Numbered from the stretch's first letter, positions 9,049-18,815 are shown. The stretch: 64,000 nucleotides of DNA from JAAFHB01 sp963675995 (GCA_963675995.2 CAXXIY010000001.1:2976001-3040000), one strand, 5' to 3'. Numbers and translations are program-made. Notes: a model not told the origin generated them from the letters alone.

Positions 9049-9786
9049 ATGAAACGATTATTAGATCTGAGGAACAGGGTAGCGGTTGCCTTGGTTTTTG
9101 TTGGTTTATTGATTACCGCCTCCTCTTTTACCATAGGTTCGGGTGAAGATGCTCAATTGGTTGGCGATCCGCCACCAAAAAAGGTTCAAAGGGTAAAAGT
9201 GATCGTCAATAAAGATGGTAAAGAGACAAAAATTGACACTACCTTTAATCTGATGGATGATAAAATGGTTCAGGAGAAGGTCGATTCTGTACTTTATCAG
9301 TTAGACGGTGAAAAATTTGGTCCCGGAGATCATGGAATGGCCATTCACCGTGGGGGAAAACGGATAAAATGTACTGTTACCGATAATTTTAACGGACCAG
9401 ACGATGAGAATTTTGATATTTTTATTCAGAAAGGAGATACATGCAAGACAAAGGATATCCGGAAAGTTATCAGGTTAAGGGGATTGAAAAATGGATTAAA
9501 TGTTGAAGGGATGGAAGGTAACGACTTAATTCCACCGCTACCTCCTATTCCGTCGCATGGTTCATTTATGTTCCATAACAGAATGGCCGCCGATCCCTAT
9601 GCGTTTGACACCAGGGATGAATCGGTGGTGTCATATGAAAAGAAAGATATTGGTGACGGTCTTGAGAAGATCACAATTATCAGGAAGAAGCACGGTGAAC
9701 ATCAGCCAAACAAAGTGACGAAAGTAAAAGGGGGCCTGTCTGAAGAAAAAACTGAGACAAAGGGAAAATCGGAAACTAAGAAATGA
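9049..9786 (+). CDS. Exported protein of unknown function
   Basis: I do not recognise this 245-residue protein. It begins with a basic stretch and a hydrophobic segment (VAVALVFVGLLITASSF, residues 12-28), a probable signal peptide. The mature part is highly charged. It includes VIVNKDGKETKID, a Pro-rich LIPPLPPIP stretch near residue 160 and a lysine/glutamate-rich tail. There are no cysteines suggesting a lipoprotein and no further membrane helices. It is transcribed divergently from the two-component pair and followed by a strong terminator, so it is a single-gene unit. Position suggests it is controlled by, or signals to, that two-component system (inference). Confidence 0.72.
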   Translation: MKRLLDLRNRVAVALVFVGLLITASSFTIGSGEDAQLVGDPPPKKVQRVKVIVNKDGKETKIDTTFNLMDDKMVQEKVDSVLYQLDGEKFGPGDHGMAIHRGGKRIKCTVTDNFNGPDDENFDIFIQKGDTCKTKDIRKVIRLRGLKNGLNVEGMEGNDLIPPLPPIPSHGSFMFHNRMAADPYAFDTRDESVVSYEKKDIGDGLEKITIIRKKHGEHQPNKVTKVKGGLSEEKTETKGKSETKK

Positions 9787-9813
9787 AGGGAAATAAATTG
9801 AAATAGTTGGTAT

Positions 9814-9845
9814 AAAAAAAGGTGGAATCATATCCACCTTTTTTA
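9814..9845. terminator. Bidirectional terminator between convergent genes
   Basis: The stem GGTGGA (9821-9826)/TCCACC (9833-9838) is extended by A-run/T-run pairing on both sides, giving AAAAAAAGGTGGA opposite TCCACCTTTTTT. It separates the plus-strand exported gene from the convergent minus-strand oxidoreductase gene and can serve both. Confidence 0.8.
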
Positions 9846-9862
9846 ATGTTATTAATTGATAT

Positions 9863-11341
9863 TTAAACCGGCATTTCTGGTAAAGACCAGGGTGCGCGGT
9901 AGGTGTGTTTAATCAATTCAGCAGCATATGCCTTTGCACTAACAGGATCGGTATATGTTCTATTGAATGTTGGATGACCATCATGGATACTGAACTTATC
10001 TTCAATGACCGTTTTGATTTGTTCATCATCTTTAAGATTCGTGAATTCCATTTTTAGGCCGTCCCAATTCAATACTTTGTTCAACGACTGAAGACGTACT
10101 GCTAATACACCCATAACCACCATTTCGTTGAATGGACCTGACTCACTGAAATCGGAGGCTGTTTTAACACGTGAAGCGGCTGGTTCTTTCGCTGCGCGAA
10201 CCCAATCCATTTCGTGAGATAATTCAACGCGACGACGGAACTTTGGCGCTTCAGGTTTGCGTCCTGATAATAACCATGGATTTACCCCATAACAGCCACA
10301 GATCAGTTTATCTTTAGTCCCGTGGAAAATAACTCCACCGCCTGAATCATTAGGATTTTTTCCAACTGGCCATCCTTCAGGAAGCATCATCTTTATTCCA
10401 CCGTCATACCATAAAACTTCAACAGCCGGTAACTTAATCTTGAAATTTTTAGGTTTAACTCTCTCGGGGAAAGTAAGGGAAACAGACTGAGCAGTTGGAG
10501 CGCAGTCGGTAAGGAGTAATGTTGAATTTCCTTGTGCCTTGATAGGATAGCCTAATCTCAGACCAGCAAATACAGGATGCAAAATATGGCAGGCCATATC
10601 GCCTAAAGCGCCTGTACCATAATTCCACCATCCGCGCCAGTTCCATGGATGATAAAGTTCATTGTAAGGAACCAATTTGGCAGGACCGGTAAACAAGTCC
10701 CAGTCAAGCGTATCCGGTACCCACTGTCCCTTTGGAGTGTTCAATCCTTGCGGCCAGATAGGACGGTCGGTAAAGGCTTCAACTTTTGTTATTTCTCCGA
10801 TTTCACCATTAGCAATCCATTCGCAGGTGAGGTTAACCCCCTCTTTTGAGGAACCCTGGTTCCCCATCTGAGTAGCAACTCCGTATTTAGCAGCCAGTTT
10901 GGTCAGTAACCTGGACTCGTAAACAGAGTGAGTAAGCGGTTTCTGACAATAAACATGTTTGCCAAGAGTGATGGCATGAGATGCAATAATTGCATGGGTA
11001 TGATCGGCAGTTGCAATCAAAACACCATCAATTGATTTTCCTAATTCGTCATACATTACCCTCCAGTCTTTGTACTTTTTGGCATTTGGGAATTCCTTAA
11101 AGCAACCTTCTGCATACTTCCAGTCAACATCACATAAACCTACGATGTTTTCCGAAGTCAGGTTTTTTAAATTGCCATGCCCCATACCGCCAATACCAAC
11201 CGCTGCGATATTTAGCTTATCACTGGGGGCACGATGTCCCAGACCTGCAATAGTGTTTGAGGGGAGAATGGTAATTGCAGCAGCTGCCGCTGCACTGGTT
11301 CCCAAAAAGCCCCTTCTTGAAACTTTGTTGTTCTCTTTCAT
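9863..11341 (-). CDS. Gfo/Idh/MocA-family oxidoreductase with Tat signal
   Basis: This is an exported NAD(P)-dependent sugar oxidoreductase-like protein of 492 residues. It starts with a twin-arginine signal: VSRRGFLGTSAAAAAA, with RR at 9-10. The Rossmann motif AVGIGGMGHG follows at about 47-56. The segment IATADHTHAIIA and then GKHVYCQKPLTHSVYESRLL holds the family lysine of the EKP-like motif (here QKP). The C-terminal half carries the Gfo/Idh/MocA domain with the WNWRGWWNYGTGALGDMACH block. Such exported forms are common in polysaccharide-degrading Bacteroidota. The substrate is not predictable. It is monocistronic, with a 420-bp spacer upstream. Confidence 0.9.
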   Translation of the reverse strand: MKENNKVSRRGFLGTSAAAAAAITILPSNTIAGLGHRAPSDKLNIAAVGIGGMGHGNLKNLTSENIVGLCDVDWKYAEGCFKEFPNAKKYKDWRVMYDELGKSIDGVLIATADHTHAIIASHAITLGKHVYCQKPLTHSVYESRLLTKLAAKYGVATQMGNQGSSKEGVNLTCEWIANGEIGEITKVEAFTDRPIWPQGLNTPKGQWVPDTLDWDLFTGPAKLVPYNELYHPWNWRGWWNYGTGALGDMACHILHPVFAGLRLGYPIKAQGNSTLLLTDCAPTAQSVSLTFPERVKPKNFKIKLPAVEVLWYDGGIKMMLPEGWPVGKNPNDSGGGVIFHGTKDKLICGCYGVNPWLLSGRKPEAPKFRRRVELSHEMDWVRAAKEPAASRVKTASDFSESGPFNEMVVMGVLAVRLQSLNKVLNWDGLKMEFTNLKDDEQIKTVIEDKFSIHDGHPTFNRTYTDPVSAKAYAAELIKHTYRAPWSLPEMPV

Positions 11342-11761
11342 GATGATTATTAAATCTTATAAAGTTTGATGGTTTATAATTGACCGTTAAAGATATTGGT
11401 TCTTAACGATACCAACAAATTTTGATCAATTTTATTGCATTTAATTTCAGGCTAATCCAGGAATATTTGTCTTGTTGTGTAATTTATTGAAAATTAATTG
11501 TATAAATTGCCCGTTTCGCCAATCTTTATCTTTTTTTGCGGTAGGCTGTTTTTATAAGTTCGCGTTCTGTAGATAATTTAAGGTTTTTTAATACTTATAT
11601 TTGATAGTTTGGCCCATCTAACCAAACTATCAGCTATGCAGAAATAACCTATAATTGTATTTTTTGAACATTGCCAGCGTAATTGCAACGACCAAATTTT
11701 CTTCATATGTTGAAGGATGAATTTTGTTTTTTGAAGGGCCAAAATTTCCGGCAAATGGTTG
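11342..11761. other. Intergenic region with one perfect 11-bp inverted repeat
   Basis: This is a 420-bp AT-rich spacer without a convincing ORF. The only strong structure is the inverted repeat TGATAGTTTGG (11602-11612)/CCAAACTATCA (11622-11632) with a 9-base loop. It has no T-run on either side, so it is not a canonical terminator. It lies 130 bp beyond the stop of the minus-strand EEP gene. Confidence 0.6.
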
Positions 11762-12787
11762 TTAGTTAGCTGATAGACTAATTTTTACTGGTAAATGGTC
11801 GCTGATCCCACCATGGTAAACGGGACCCAGATAGGTTCTGTACGGTTTATTCCCCAGATAGGTTGGGTCAGGTTCAAGCAAAAAATCAAAATTGCAAATG
11901 CCCCCTTTTTGAATATCAATATATAGATTGGGGTTCGTTAAAAGGTTCCGCGAACAGATCATCTGGTCAAAAGTCTCCCACTGACCCCCATTCCTGATGG
12001 TCCCCTCTGCCCGTTTACTCCAAATGGTGGAGAGATTAATTAAATAGAAAGAACTATTGTTTCCGGGATAGGGAAGCGCTTTGAGCATTGATGTGAAACA
12101 TCGCTCATTTGGGGTGGCATTAAAATCCCCCATAATCAGAATATTGGACATTGCGTTTTCAATGAACAGTGAATCGATGCATTTTCGCAGGATACCAGCG
12201 GCAATATTTCTTTTTTCTTTGGTCTCGGTATACCCACCACTTCGCGAAGGCCAGTGATTTACAAAGAAATGGACCTGCTCTTTCCCAAGTTCGGCAGTAA
12301 AATGGAGTATATCTCTCGATATAAAATTGTTACTTTCAGCACCCGACACCGGAATAAATTCAAAGTCAATTGGTTGAAGTCGGTCTTTGCGGTAAAGTAA
12401 TGCAACGTCAATTCCCCTTGGATCGGGCGATTCCTTGTGAATAATTCCGTAAGATACCTTGTTTAATGGCGTTTTATGGATGAGATGCTCAACGACCCAG
12501 AGATTTTCTATTTCGGCAAGTCCTATTATATCAGGAAACTGACCCTCGCCTGCTGTGACAAGTGTCTTATAGATCATTTTGATCTTATCTTCAAAACGTT
12601 GTTTCGTCCAATGCCTTAGGCTTTCGGGTAGAAACTCCTCATCTGAAGTTTCAGGGTCATCCCATATATCAAACAGATTTTCAACGTTGTAAAATACAAT
12701 ATTGTAACTTTCCTGTGCTGAGCCCGGCTCTTTAGCCAACAGCGCTAATAGAGCCGGCAGCAAGATCCATTTATTTATTCCAGGCAT
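11762..12787 (-). CDS. Exported endonuclease/exonuclease/phosphatase family protein
   Basis: This 341-residue protein has a short signal peptide (ILLPALLALLAKEPGSAQ) and the EEP superfamily fold. The motif series is visible: NIVFYNVENLFD near the mature N-terminus, DIIGLAEIEN with the metal-binding Glu, VHFFVNHWPSR with the catalytic His, ILIMGDFNATP with Asp/Asn, and ISDHLPV at the end with the general-base His. In Bacteroidota such proteins act on extracellular nucleic acids or phosphoesters, but the exact substrate cannot be told. The gene starts 49 bp after the end of the next minus-strand gene, so the two may form an operon. Confidence 0.88.
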   Translation of the reverse strand: MPGINKWILLPALLALLAKEPGSAQESYNIVFYNVENLFDIWDDPETSDEEFLPESLRHWTKQRFEDKIKMIYKTLVTAGEGQFPDIIGLAEIENLWVVEHLIHKTPLNKVSYGIIHKESPDPRGIDVALLYRKDRLQPIDFEFIPVSGAESNNFISRDILHFTAELGKEQVHFFVNHWPSRSGGYTETKEKRNIAAGILRKCIDSLFIENAMSNILIMGDFNATPNERCFTSMLKALPYPGNNSSFYLINLSTIWSKRAEGTIRNGGQWETFDQMICSRNLLTNPNLYIDIQKGGICNFDFLLEPDPTYLGNKPYRTYLGPVYHGGISDHLPVKISLSAN

Positions 12788-12836
12788 GAATCAGCAAGAA
12801 TGGCTAAAAGTTTTATTTAATTCACTTTCTTCAGAT

Positions 12837-14345
12837 CTACATATTTCCGATTCCAAAAAACAGGCATGCCAGAATTCCAAGACCATTCTCCATCTCTGTG
12901 GTTGTAAAATTCTTCCTGATAAAGATCGGATACCATTCGAGTTTGGCCTCATTTCCCAGGGAAGGTTTTGCTAAGTTGTTTACACTTGCTCCCGATTTGA
13001 TAAGTTTGTTTTTGGAAAGTCTACTATTGTCGAATGATTGTCCGTTTTCGGGGTTACAATTCTGAAATATCATGCATGCAAGTGTCTGGTTTTCAATTTT
13101 AATTTCCACGTAACCAAATAATTCATTGTACTCAGCTACAAATGGCAAATCGTGGAGTTTCCCTTTTATCCTGTGAATCACTGCAGTGCCAAATGAATTT
13201 TCCATATAAGGACCACTTACCCAACTGAATTTTTCCTTTGTAACTCCTGAAGCGAGGGTTGAGGAAATTTCTTCATAGATGAAATTACCCATAAGTATCG
13301 TATCGTTGAATATTTGACCAATCAATGGCACAGTTATCCGACTTTGAACATCTCCTGTAGTGTTGGTCGTGGTAATTTCTTCGATCCAATTCAATCCGAT
13401 GGTGAGATTTTTACCATTCGAAAATTCCATTACTCCTCTTTTTCTCTCCTTTTCTGTGATTGTATAGGTGGTTCCAATGCCAGTTGCTGCTGTAAACAGA
13501 TCGGCCAGGATGGGTTTAAGCGATATGGTTCCGAACTTAAATTCCGGTTTATTCTTATAAATGAATCTTATTAAGGTGTCTTTATCCTGCTCCAACTGAG
13601 CTGCGAAATTGCCTGCGTGAAGCCAAGATCCTCTTTTTTTCATCATAAAACGTGACGATTCCGGAAACCACGACTTAATTTCCTTTTCCTTTTCTTCAAT
13701 TCTTCCAACGATAATTTTCTCAGTAAACCGATTTTCCAGACCTATTGCTTCCCTGAATAATCCTTTAAATATACTTTGGAATTCAATTGGGGTAAGCCAT
13801 CGTATGGAGGTCATATATCCGGATGCATTCGAATACTCAATCTCATGTTTCACCTCTTTGTCAAGAATGGTATTTCCATCCTTCCGAATAACAACATTCA
13901 TTGACCAATACACGGCGTAACCTGAAGTTGCCCTTGTGAGAAAGGAATTTAGTTCAATATTATATCCTACAGCGTCCATTGATACGGAAGAACTTTTTTT
14001 GGGTTTTCCAAAGCCTGTAATGATCTGATATTCTATTTTATCAGGAAAATAAATACTGTCAGCTTTTAAGAGAACTATTAAATCGCGGCTAATATTTGCT
14101 TTAATTGAATCGCGGACATTGGTGAGCAGAAAATAATTGGGAAAATTCGATTCGTTCAGCCAGCGCATTGAATGTTTAAAAGAGAGCACTCTGCCTACAT
14201 TCTGTGAAAATGTCATAAGCGGATACAACTGTACCCCAAAATAAAAGATGACTGTAATTAAAAGCAGAATTTTTTTTCTTTTGGGCTCGGAAATAGTGGG
14301 TGTCAAACTTTGGATATTCCGGACCATTTTTTTTGAGTAGTCCAT
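12837..14345 (-). CDS. Hypothetical membrane-anchored or exported protein
   Basis: I do not recognise this 502-residue protein. It has a hydrophobic segment at about residues 24-47 (KILLLITVIFYFGVQLYPL and on), either an uncleaved anchor or a late signal peptide. The remainder is a long soluble region rich in beta-type segments and lysine. It includes a central FTEKIIVGRIEEKEKEIKSW helix and several FSNGKNLTIGLNW-like strands. There are no catalytic motifs I can name. A short unrelated hydrophobic run (LGILACLFFGIG) ends the protein. It probably shares a transcript with the downstream EEP protein (49-bp gap). The length and clean frame argue that it is real. Confidence 0.7.
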   Translation of the reverse strand: MDYSKKMVRNIQSLTPTISEPKRKKILLLITVIFYFGVQLYPLMTFSQNVGRVLSFKHSMRWLNESNFPNYFLLTNVRDSIKANISRDLIVLLKADSIYFPDKIEYQIITGFGKPKKSSSVSMDAVGYNIELNSFLTRATSGYAVYWSMNVVIRKDGNTILDKEVKHEIEYSNASGYMTSIRWLTPIEFQSIFKGLFREAIGLENRFTEKIIVGRIEEKEKEIKSWFPESSRFMMKKRGSWLHAGNFAAQLEQDKDTLIRFIYKNKPEFKFGTISLKPILADLFTAATGIGTTYTITEKERKRGVMEFSNGKNLTIGLNWIEEITTTNTTGDVQSRITVPLIGQIFNDTILMGNFIYEEISSTLASGVTKEKFSWVSGPYMENSFGTAVIHRIKGKLHDLPFVAEYNELFGYVEIKIENQTLACMIFQNCNPENGQSFDNSRLSKNKLIKSGASVNNLAKPSLGNEAKLEWYPIFIRKNFTTTEMENGLGILACLFFGIGNM

Positions 14346-14452
14346 AGGAGATTGATTTACTTATCTTATCCGGATTCAAATACCAGAGATTATTACTGGG
14401 CCTGAATAGCAAATCAAATATACTGAATTTAATTCATTTAGAATGAGTTTGT

Positions 14453-15898
14453 TTATTTTTTTTTCTCAATTCGTTCGAATGCTCCCAGGTCAGGACCATC
14501 GTCATTCAACCTGTTCTCGTTTTTTAAATCGGTTGGGTAAGATTTGGCATAACTTATTCTGCCATAATCTTTGGCGATCGAAAGTGTATCCAATTCGAAA
14601 TTTCCTTTGTAAGGGTTCTTGAAACGAGGGTTTACATTTCTGATAATTTCATTAAATCGATTTGCTTCGGTAATATTAAAGGTGTCGGAAATCTGGATCA
14701 GACTTCTGTCAAAAAGGTAATTGGTCTCCCCTTTTTTATCCATCGAGATCTGTAGCTCATTCGAGCGGTTCCCGGTAATGATACAGTTCCCAAAGGTGGC
14801 CGCTTTCAAATCACCAACGTACCTGACACCGCTTTTCAAATCAACCAGATAATTAGAGACAATTAACGTTTCTGTCGTTCGGATTCCGGAGGCGAAGTCA
14901 TTGTAATAGTTGGCGAAAGTGGTGTGGTAGAATTGGTAATCGCCACCCAGTAAAAGAGCGGTATTGTAGTATCTGACATTTGAGATGATGCAATTATAGG
15001 CCAAAATCTTTGATTTCATGGCCCATATTCCCGACCAGCTCATATTTTCGATACGTGTATTTGAAAGTTCGACCGATGCAAATCCGCTGTGCTCAATCGT
15101 CCCAACCTGCAATCCAATATTTGCATTTTTAATTTTTGCATAATTGATTCTGTTATTGTGACTTCCAGAGTAAAGTATAATCCCGTTCCATTGGTCTGGT
15201 ATCTCATTATAGGCCGATTCGAGACGGTCGCCTCTAAATTCAACAGGCTCTTCATTTGTGCCTAAGACTTTTAATGTTCCCTTGACTTTTAACCCCGCAT
15301 TCTTGTGAAAATAAATGGTTGTGCCTGGTCCGATGGTTAGTGTTTGATTGGAGTCGACAAGTGCATCGTTATATACCAGATATGGACGATCCTTATTCCA
15401 GACGGTGGTATTCAGAATGTCGGATTTTACCCATATAAAATCTTGTCCCCAGGCCATTAACCGGACCTTTTGTTCAATACTACTGATCCTGAAAATAATT
15501 GAATCCTCCGATATCAAAGGACTACTTTTCCCGGTTTTTCCAAGCGTTGCCTCAATAAAAATAAAGATGCTATCCTGGGCCGGAATCAGGACATTGTAAA
15601 CTTCATTAGCCACTTCACCATTAATATTCAAGCGAAAAGCACTCTGATCTCCACCCGATAGTTTTATCGACGAGATGATGATATTTGTGTTTGTCTTGTT
15701 GGTTACACGGAGATTTTTGGTCGGAGAACCAATCGAAGTAAAAAGTGTGTCGAAGGTAATTGTGTCAGACGAGAAGTGCAAAATGGCATCGGATGAAGTA
15801 TTAATCTTCTCTTTCTCACAGGCATAAAAGAGAAAAATCACTCCGAAAAAGATCAATATTTGATTTATGCACCTCATTTTAGGTTGTTTGTTGTTCAC
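14453..15898 (-). CDS. Lipoprotein with right-handed parallel beta-helix
   Basis: This 481-residue protein starts with a lipoprotein signal whose lipobox-like FLFYAC places the modified Cys at about residue 27. An Ig-like N-terminal domain follows (FDTLFTSIGSPTKNLRVTN). Then come repeated beta-helix rungs: GTTIYFHKNAGLKVKGTLKV, EFRGDRLE, ILYSGSHNNRINYAKIKNA, and later NCIISNVRYYN and FGNCIITGN. The C-terminal GPDLGAFER motif is typical of Bacteroidota secreted parallel beta-helix proteins. The likely role is surface binding or processing of a polysaccharide, but no catalytic residues can be assigned. It is transcribed in the same direction as its neighbours, with about 100 bp on each side. 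Confidence 0.82.
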   Translation of the reverse strand: MNNKQPKMRCINQILIFFGVIFLFYACEKEKINTSSDAILHFSSDTITFDTLFTSIGSPTKNLRVTNKTNTNIIISSIKLSGGDQSAFRLNINGEVANEVYNVLIPAQDSIFIFIEATLGKTGKSSPLISEDSIIFRISSIEQKVRLMAWGQDFIWVKSDILNTTVWNKDRPYLVYNDALVDSNQTLTIGPGTTIYFHKNAGLKVKGTLKVLGTNEEPVEFRGDRLESAYNEIPDQWNGIILYSGSHNNRINYAKIKNANIGLQVGTIEHSGFASVELSNTRIENMSWSGIWAMKSKILAYNCIISNVRYYNTALLLGGDYQFYHTTFANYYNDFASGIRTTETLIVSNYLVDLKSGVRYVGDLKAATFGNCIITGNRSNELQISMDKKGETNYLFDRSLIQISDTFNITEANRFNEIIRNVNPRFKNPYKGNFELDTLSIAKDYGRISYAKSYPTDLKNENRLNDDGPDLGAFERIEKKK

Positions 15899-15989
15899 AT
15901 TCGTTTTCTAATCAAAAACAATACCCCCAACATAACAATTCAAAGATAATTGAAATTATTTAAATCCTTTAACTATTTTTAACTTTCTT

Positions 15990-17426
15990 TTATTTTTTTT
16001 GAACCATCAGCAATCCCAGAAAAGTAATCATTCCGTTGATTATAATAAGCTCAAAACCAATCTTATAACCATTGAATAGCTGAGCAGAATAAACATCAAT
16101 GATCCAGGAAATGAACGGTGAGCAAATCGCCACAAGTGGTACCCAGCGATCTTTGACCTGCTTTTGGGTTAGAAATCCGAATGAAAAAAGTCCAAGTAAA
16201 GGTCCGTAGGTGTAGCCTGCTGCCTTAAATACGGCTACCACAACACTTTGGTCATTAATCATTCTGAAGATCATGATTACCATAAACAGCAAAAGTGAAA
16301 ATCCGACATGGGTAGTGCGCAACAGCTTCTGCTTGTGGCTCTGCGGTCGCTTGTTAATATCAAGAAAATCAACACAGAAGGCAGTAGTTAACGAGGTAAG
16401 TGCAGAATCGGCGCTCGCATAATTGGCCGCGGTTATACCAAGTAGAAAAAAAATCCCGATCATCAGATTCATATGATTGAGTGCCAGCATGGGGAAGAGA
16501 AAGTCGGATTTCTGAGGTAGTTGAATACCATTGGTACTGGCAAAAAGGTAGAGTAAAACTCCGAGTGTAAGGAACATTCCAACCACAAATACAAAAATGG
16601 CACTAAAAGTGAGCATATTTTTTTGCGATTCCTTCAGGCTTTTACAGGTGAGGTTCTTCTGCATCATATCCTGATCGAGCCCTACCATCACAATGGTCAC
16701 AAAAATTCCGGAGATAAATTGTTTGAAAAAGTATTTGCCCGATTTTATATCCCAATCAAAGATTCGAGAATAGGGATGATCTACTATTTTTTTTAAAGTC
16801 TCACCTGCGGACCATTCGAAACTTGTAAATATGAAGTAAATTGTTAATATAACAGCAGTTAACAGAAATATCGTCTGTAAGGAGTCGGTCCAGATGATTG
16901 TTTTTACTCCACCTTTATAGGTATAAACCCAAATCAAAAAGATACTGATAAGCACGGTGACGGCGAAAGGAACTCCAAGTGCATCGAAGAGTGCCAGTTG
17001 CAATACTTCTGCCACCAGATACATTCGAAAAGCAGCACCTACGGTTCTGGAGAGTAAAAAGAAAAACGAGCCTGATTTATAGGAATAGAATCCAAACCGT
17101 TGTTCGAGGTAGCTGTATATTGAAATCAGGTTTAATTTGTAGTAGACGGGGAGGAGAACAAGTGCAACGATCCAGAACCCAACCAGATTTCCCATGATAA
17201 ACTCGAAGTAGGTACTTGCTGAGTTTCCGACTTCACCCGGAACAGAGATAAAGGTAACTCCCGATATTGTTGTACCGATCATCCCAAAGGCAACGACAAA
17301 CCAGGGTGATTTTCGGTTGGCAGTAAAAAATGTGTCTGTTGTGGCCGACTTCCCGGTAACCTGGGCAATAATGATTAGCAAAAGGAAATAACCTCCGAGC
17401 AGTATGGCAACTAGTATGGGGTTCAT
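15990..17426 (-). CDS. Sodium:solute symporter (SSS family)
   Basis: This 478-residue integral membrane protein shows about 13 hydrophobic helices. SSS hallmarks are visible: GMIGTTISGVTFISVPG at about 49-65 (sodium-site helix), YLEQRFGFYSYKSGS near 105, and LGITAANYASADSALTSLTTAF in the second half. The gene starts 5 bp before the end of the upstream NamZ-type gene region (17432), so the two are in one transcript. That context suggests uptake of a muropeptide sugar such as MurNAc or GlcNAc. This is inference; SSS members also carry sialic acid, glucose and many other solutes. Confidence 0.9.
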   Translation of the reverse strand: MNPILVAILLGGYFLLLIIIAQVTGKSATTDTFFTANRKSPWFVVAFGMIGTTISGVTFISVPGEVGNSASTYFEFIMGNLVGFWIVALVLLPVYYKLNLISIYSYLEQRFGFYSYKSGSFFFLLSRTVGAAFRMYLVAEVLQLALFDALGVPFAVTVLISIFLIWVYTYKGGVKTIIWTDSLQTIFLLTAVILTIYFIFTSFEWSAGETLKKIVDHPYSRIFDWDIKSGKYFFKQFISGIFVTIVMVGLDQDMMQKNLTCKSLKESQKNMLTFSAIFVFVVGMFLTLGVLLYLFASTNGIQLPQKSDFLFPMLALNHMNLMIGIFFLLGITAANYASADSALTSLTTAFCVDFLDINKRPQSHKQKLLRTTHVGFSLLLFMVIMIFRMINDQSVVVAVFKAAGYTYGPLLGLFSFGFLTQKQVKDRWVPLVAICSPFISWIIDVYSAQLFNGYKIGFELIIINGMITFLGLLMVQKK

Positions 17427-17431
17427 TTATT

Positions 17432-18658
17432 TCATTTAAAATCAGGATATAACAAATATTTTTGACGAATGACCGCATAGTTCGCCAGCTCGGCTTCCCA
17501 TGATTTTCTGATCTCTGCTTCATCCTTTCCTTCAAGGATGAGTTTTAAAACCCGATCATTACCTATTAAGAGATTAAACCATTGACTACGGGTGAGGAAC
17601 TCTTTCTTGTTCTTAAATTTCTTAAGCCAGTTCATAAAGAATGACAATGTAAAACGGGGCGCCTCTTTTAATTCTTGTAAATCGTCACCAAAACAAATTT
17701 TGTCTTTTTGAGGCGGATTTAATTCCATCCCTTTGATAATGTGAGGAGTAAATTCAAATTTTCCAAACGAATTATCCGGATAACCCAAAACCTGAAATGG
17801 GAACTGGGTCCCCCGTCCGACGCTTACACTGGTTGCTTCAAAAAAACAGAGTGACGGATATAGTCTTATTGACAAGTAGTTGGGAAGATTAGGCGATGGT
17901 CTGACTGGTGGTTCGTACTTCGAGGAATGGGTATAATTAGCCAGCTTTATCACTTTAAGCCGGGTCTGTTCACCTTTGTCAAGCCACTTTTCGCCATTCA
18001 TCATTAGCGCCAATTCCCCAACGGTGCAACCATGAACCACCGGAATCGGATCCATTCCTACAAATGACCTGAAGGATGGTTGAAGAACAGGTCCATCAAT
18101 ATAGTCGCCATTTGGGTTGGGGCGGTCGAGTACAAGTAAGGTTTTATTGTTTTCAGCGCAAGCCTCCATGATGTTGTGCAATGTGCTGATGTAGGTATAG
18201 AATCTGCAGCCAACATCCTGTATGTCATAAATCACGATGTCGATACCGGCGAGTTGACCTGCTGATGGTTTCCTGTTATTTCCGTAAACGGAGATAATTG
18301 GAATCCCTGTTTCCTGATCTTTTGAATCATCAATCCGTTCACCTGCTCCTGCCTCGCCGCGGAAACCATGTTCCGGGGCAAAAATCTTTGATATTGTTAA
18401 TTGTTTGCTTAACAGAAAATCGACAAGATGTTGATTCCCTAATCTGGAAGTTTGGTTGACAACCAGCCCTAACCTTTTGTTCTTTAGAATTGATAAGTAA
18501 TTCTCAGGCTGTTCTGCTCCTGTTAAAACAGGATTTTGACCAGCTTTAGCCGGGAGGGCAAGACCTGCCACGATCATAAGGACTATTGTCAAATATGGCA
18601 ATCCGGTCCTAAATCGTGTTAAGCCTGTGAAAAATTGTTTATATTCTGCCATAGCCAC
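17432..18658 (-). CDS. namZ: Exo-beta-N-acetylmuramidase, DUF1343/GH171 (NamZ-like)
   Basis: DUF1343 proteins include NamZ, an exo-acting enzyme that releases MurNAc from the non-reducing end of peptidoglycan glycans (GH171). The 408-residue product has an N-terminal hydrophobic export signal. Family signatures follow in order: LGLVVNQTSRLGNQHLVDFL, APEHGFRGEAGAGE, DIVIYDIQDVGCRFYTY, LLVLDRPNPNGDYIDGP, VHGCTVGELALMMNGE and FFEATSVSVGRGTQFPFQVLG. It is immediately upstream of an SSS transporter. It is divergent from a GH3-type protein that may provide the matching N-acetylglucosaminidase activity. The symbol is given by family; activity is inferred. Confidence 0.88.
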   Translation of the reverse strand: MAMAEYKQFFTGLTRFRTGLPYLTIVLMIVAGLALPAKAGQNPVLTGAEQPENYLSILKNKRLGLVVNQTSRLGNQHLVDFLLSKQLTISKIFAPEHGFRGEAGAGERIDDSKDQETGIPIISVYGNNRKPSAGQLAGIDIVIYDIQDVGCRFYTYISTLHNIMEACAENNKTLLVLDRPNPNGDYIDGPVLQPSFRSFVGMDPIPVVHGCTVGELALMMNGEKWLDKGEQTRLKVIKLANYTHSSKYEPPVRPSPNLPNYLSIRLYPSLCFFEATSVSVGRGTQFPFQVLGYPDNSFGKFEFTPHIIKGMELNPPQKDKICFGDDLQELKEAPRFTLSFFMNWLKKFKNKKEFLTRSQWFNLLIGNDRVLKLILEGKDEAEIRKSWEAELANYAVIRQKYLLYPDFK

Positions 18659-18670
18659 TTTTTGTCCCTT

Positions 18671-18717
18671 ATTATTCAGCCCTGACAGTGTTCGAAACCC
18701 TGTCAGGGCTGAATAAT
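18671..18717. repeat. Perfect 18-bp inverted repeat, dispersed REP-like palindrome
   Basis: ATTATTCAGCCCTGACAG (18671-18688) is perfectly inverted at 18700-18717 around an 11-base loop. It lies between the divergent namZ and GH3 genes. A degenerate copy of the AGCCCTGACAGG core and its inverse is at 62059-62092, so this is a dispersed intergenic element rather than a local operator. Confidence 0.8.
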
Positions 18718-18815
18718 GATATGCTGCGAAAGTATTGATATGATTTATAAATATGAAATTTTAATGTTGTTTTTTAATAAAAAGAAAAGAAGCGTACCAA
18801 TTGTCTCCTTTTCTC

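Noticed and set aside
11602..11632. Intrinsic terminator
   Set aside because: The stem is good but has no T-run on either strand.
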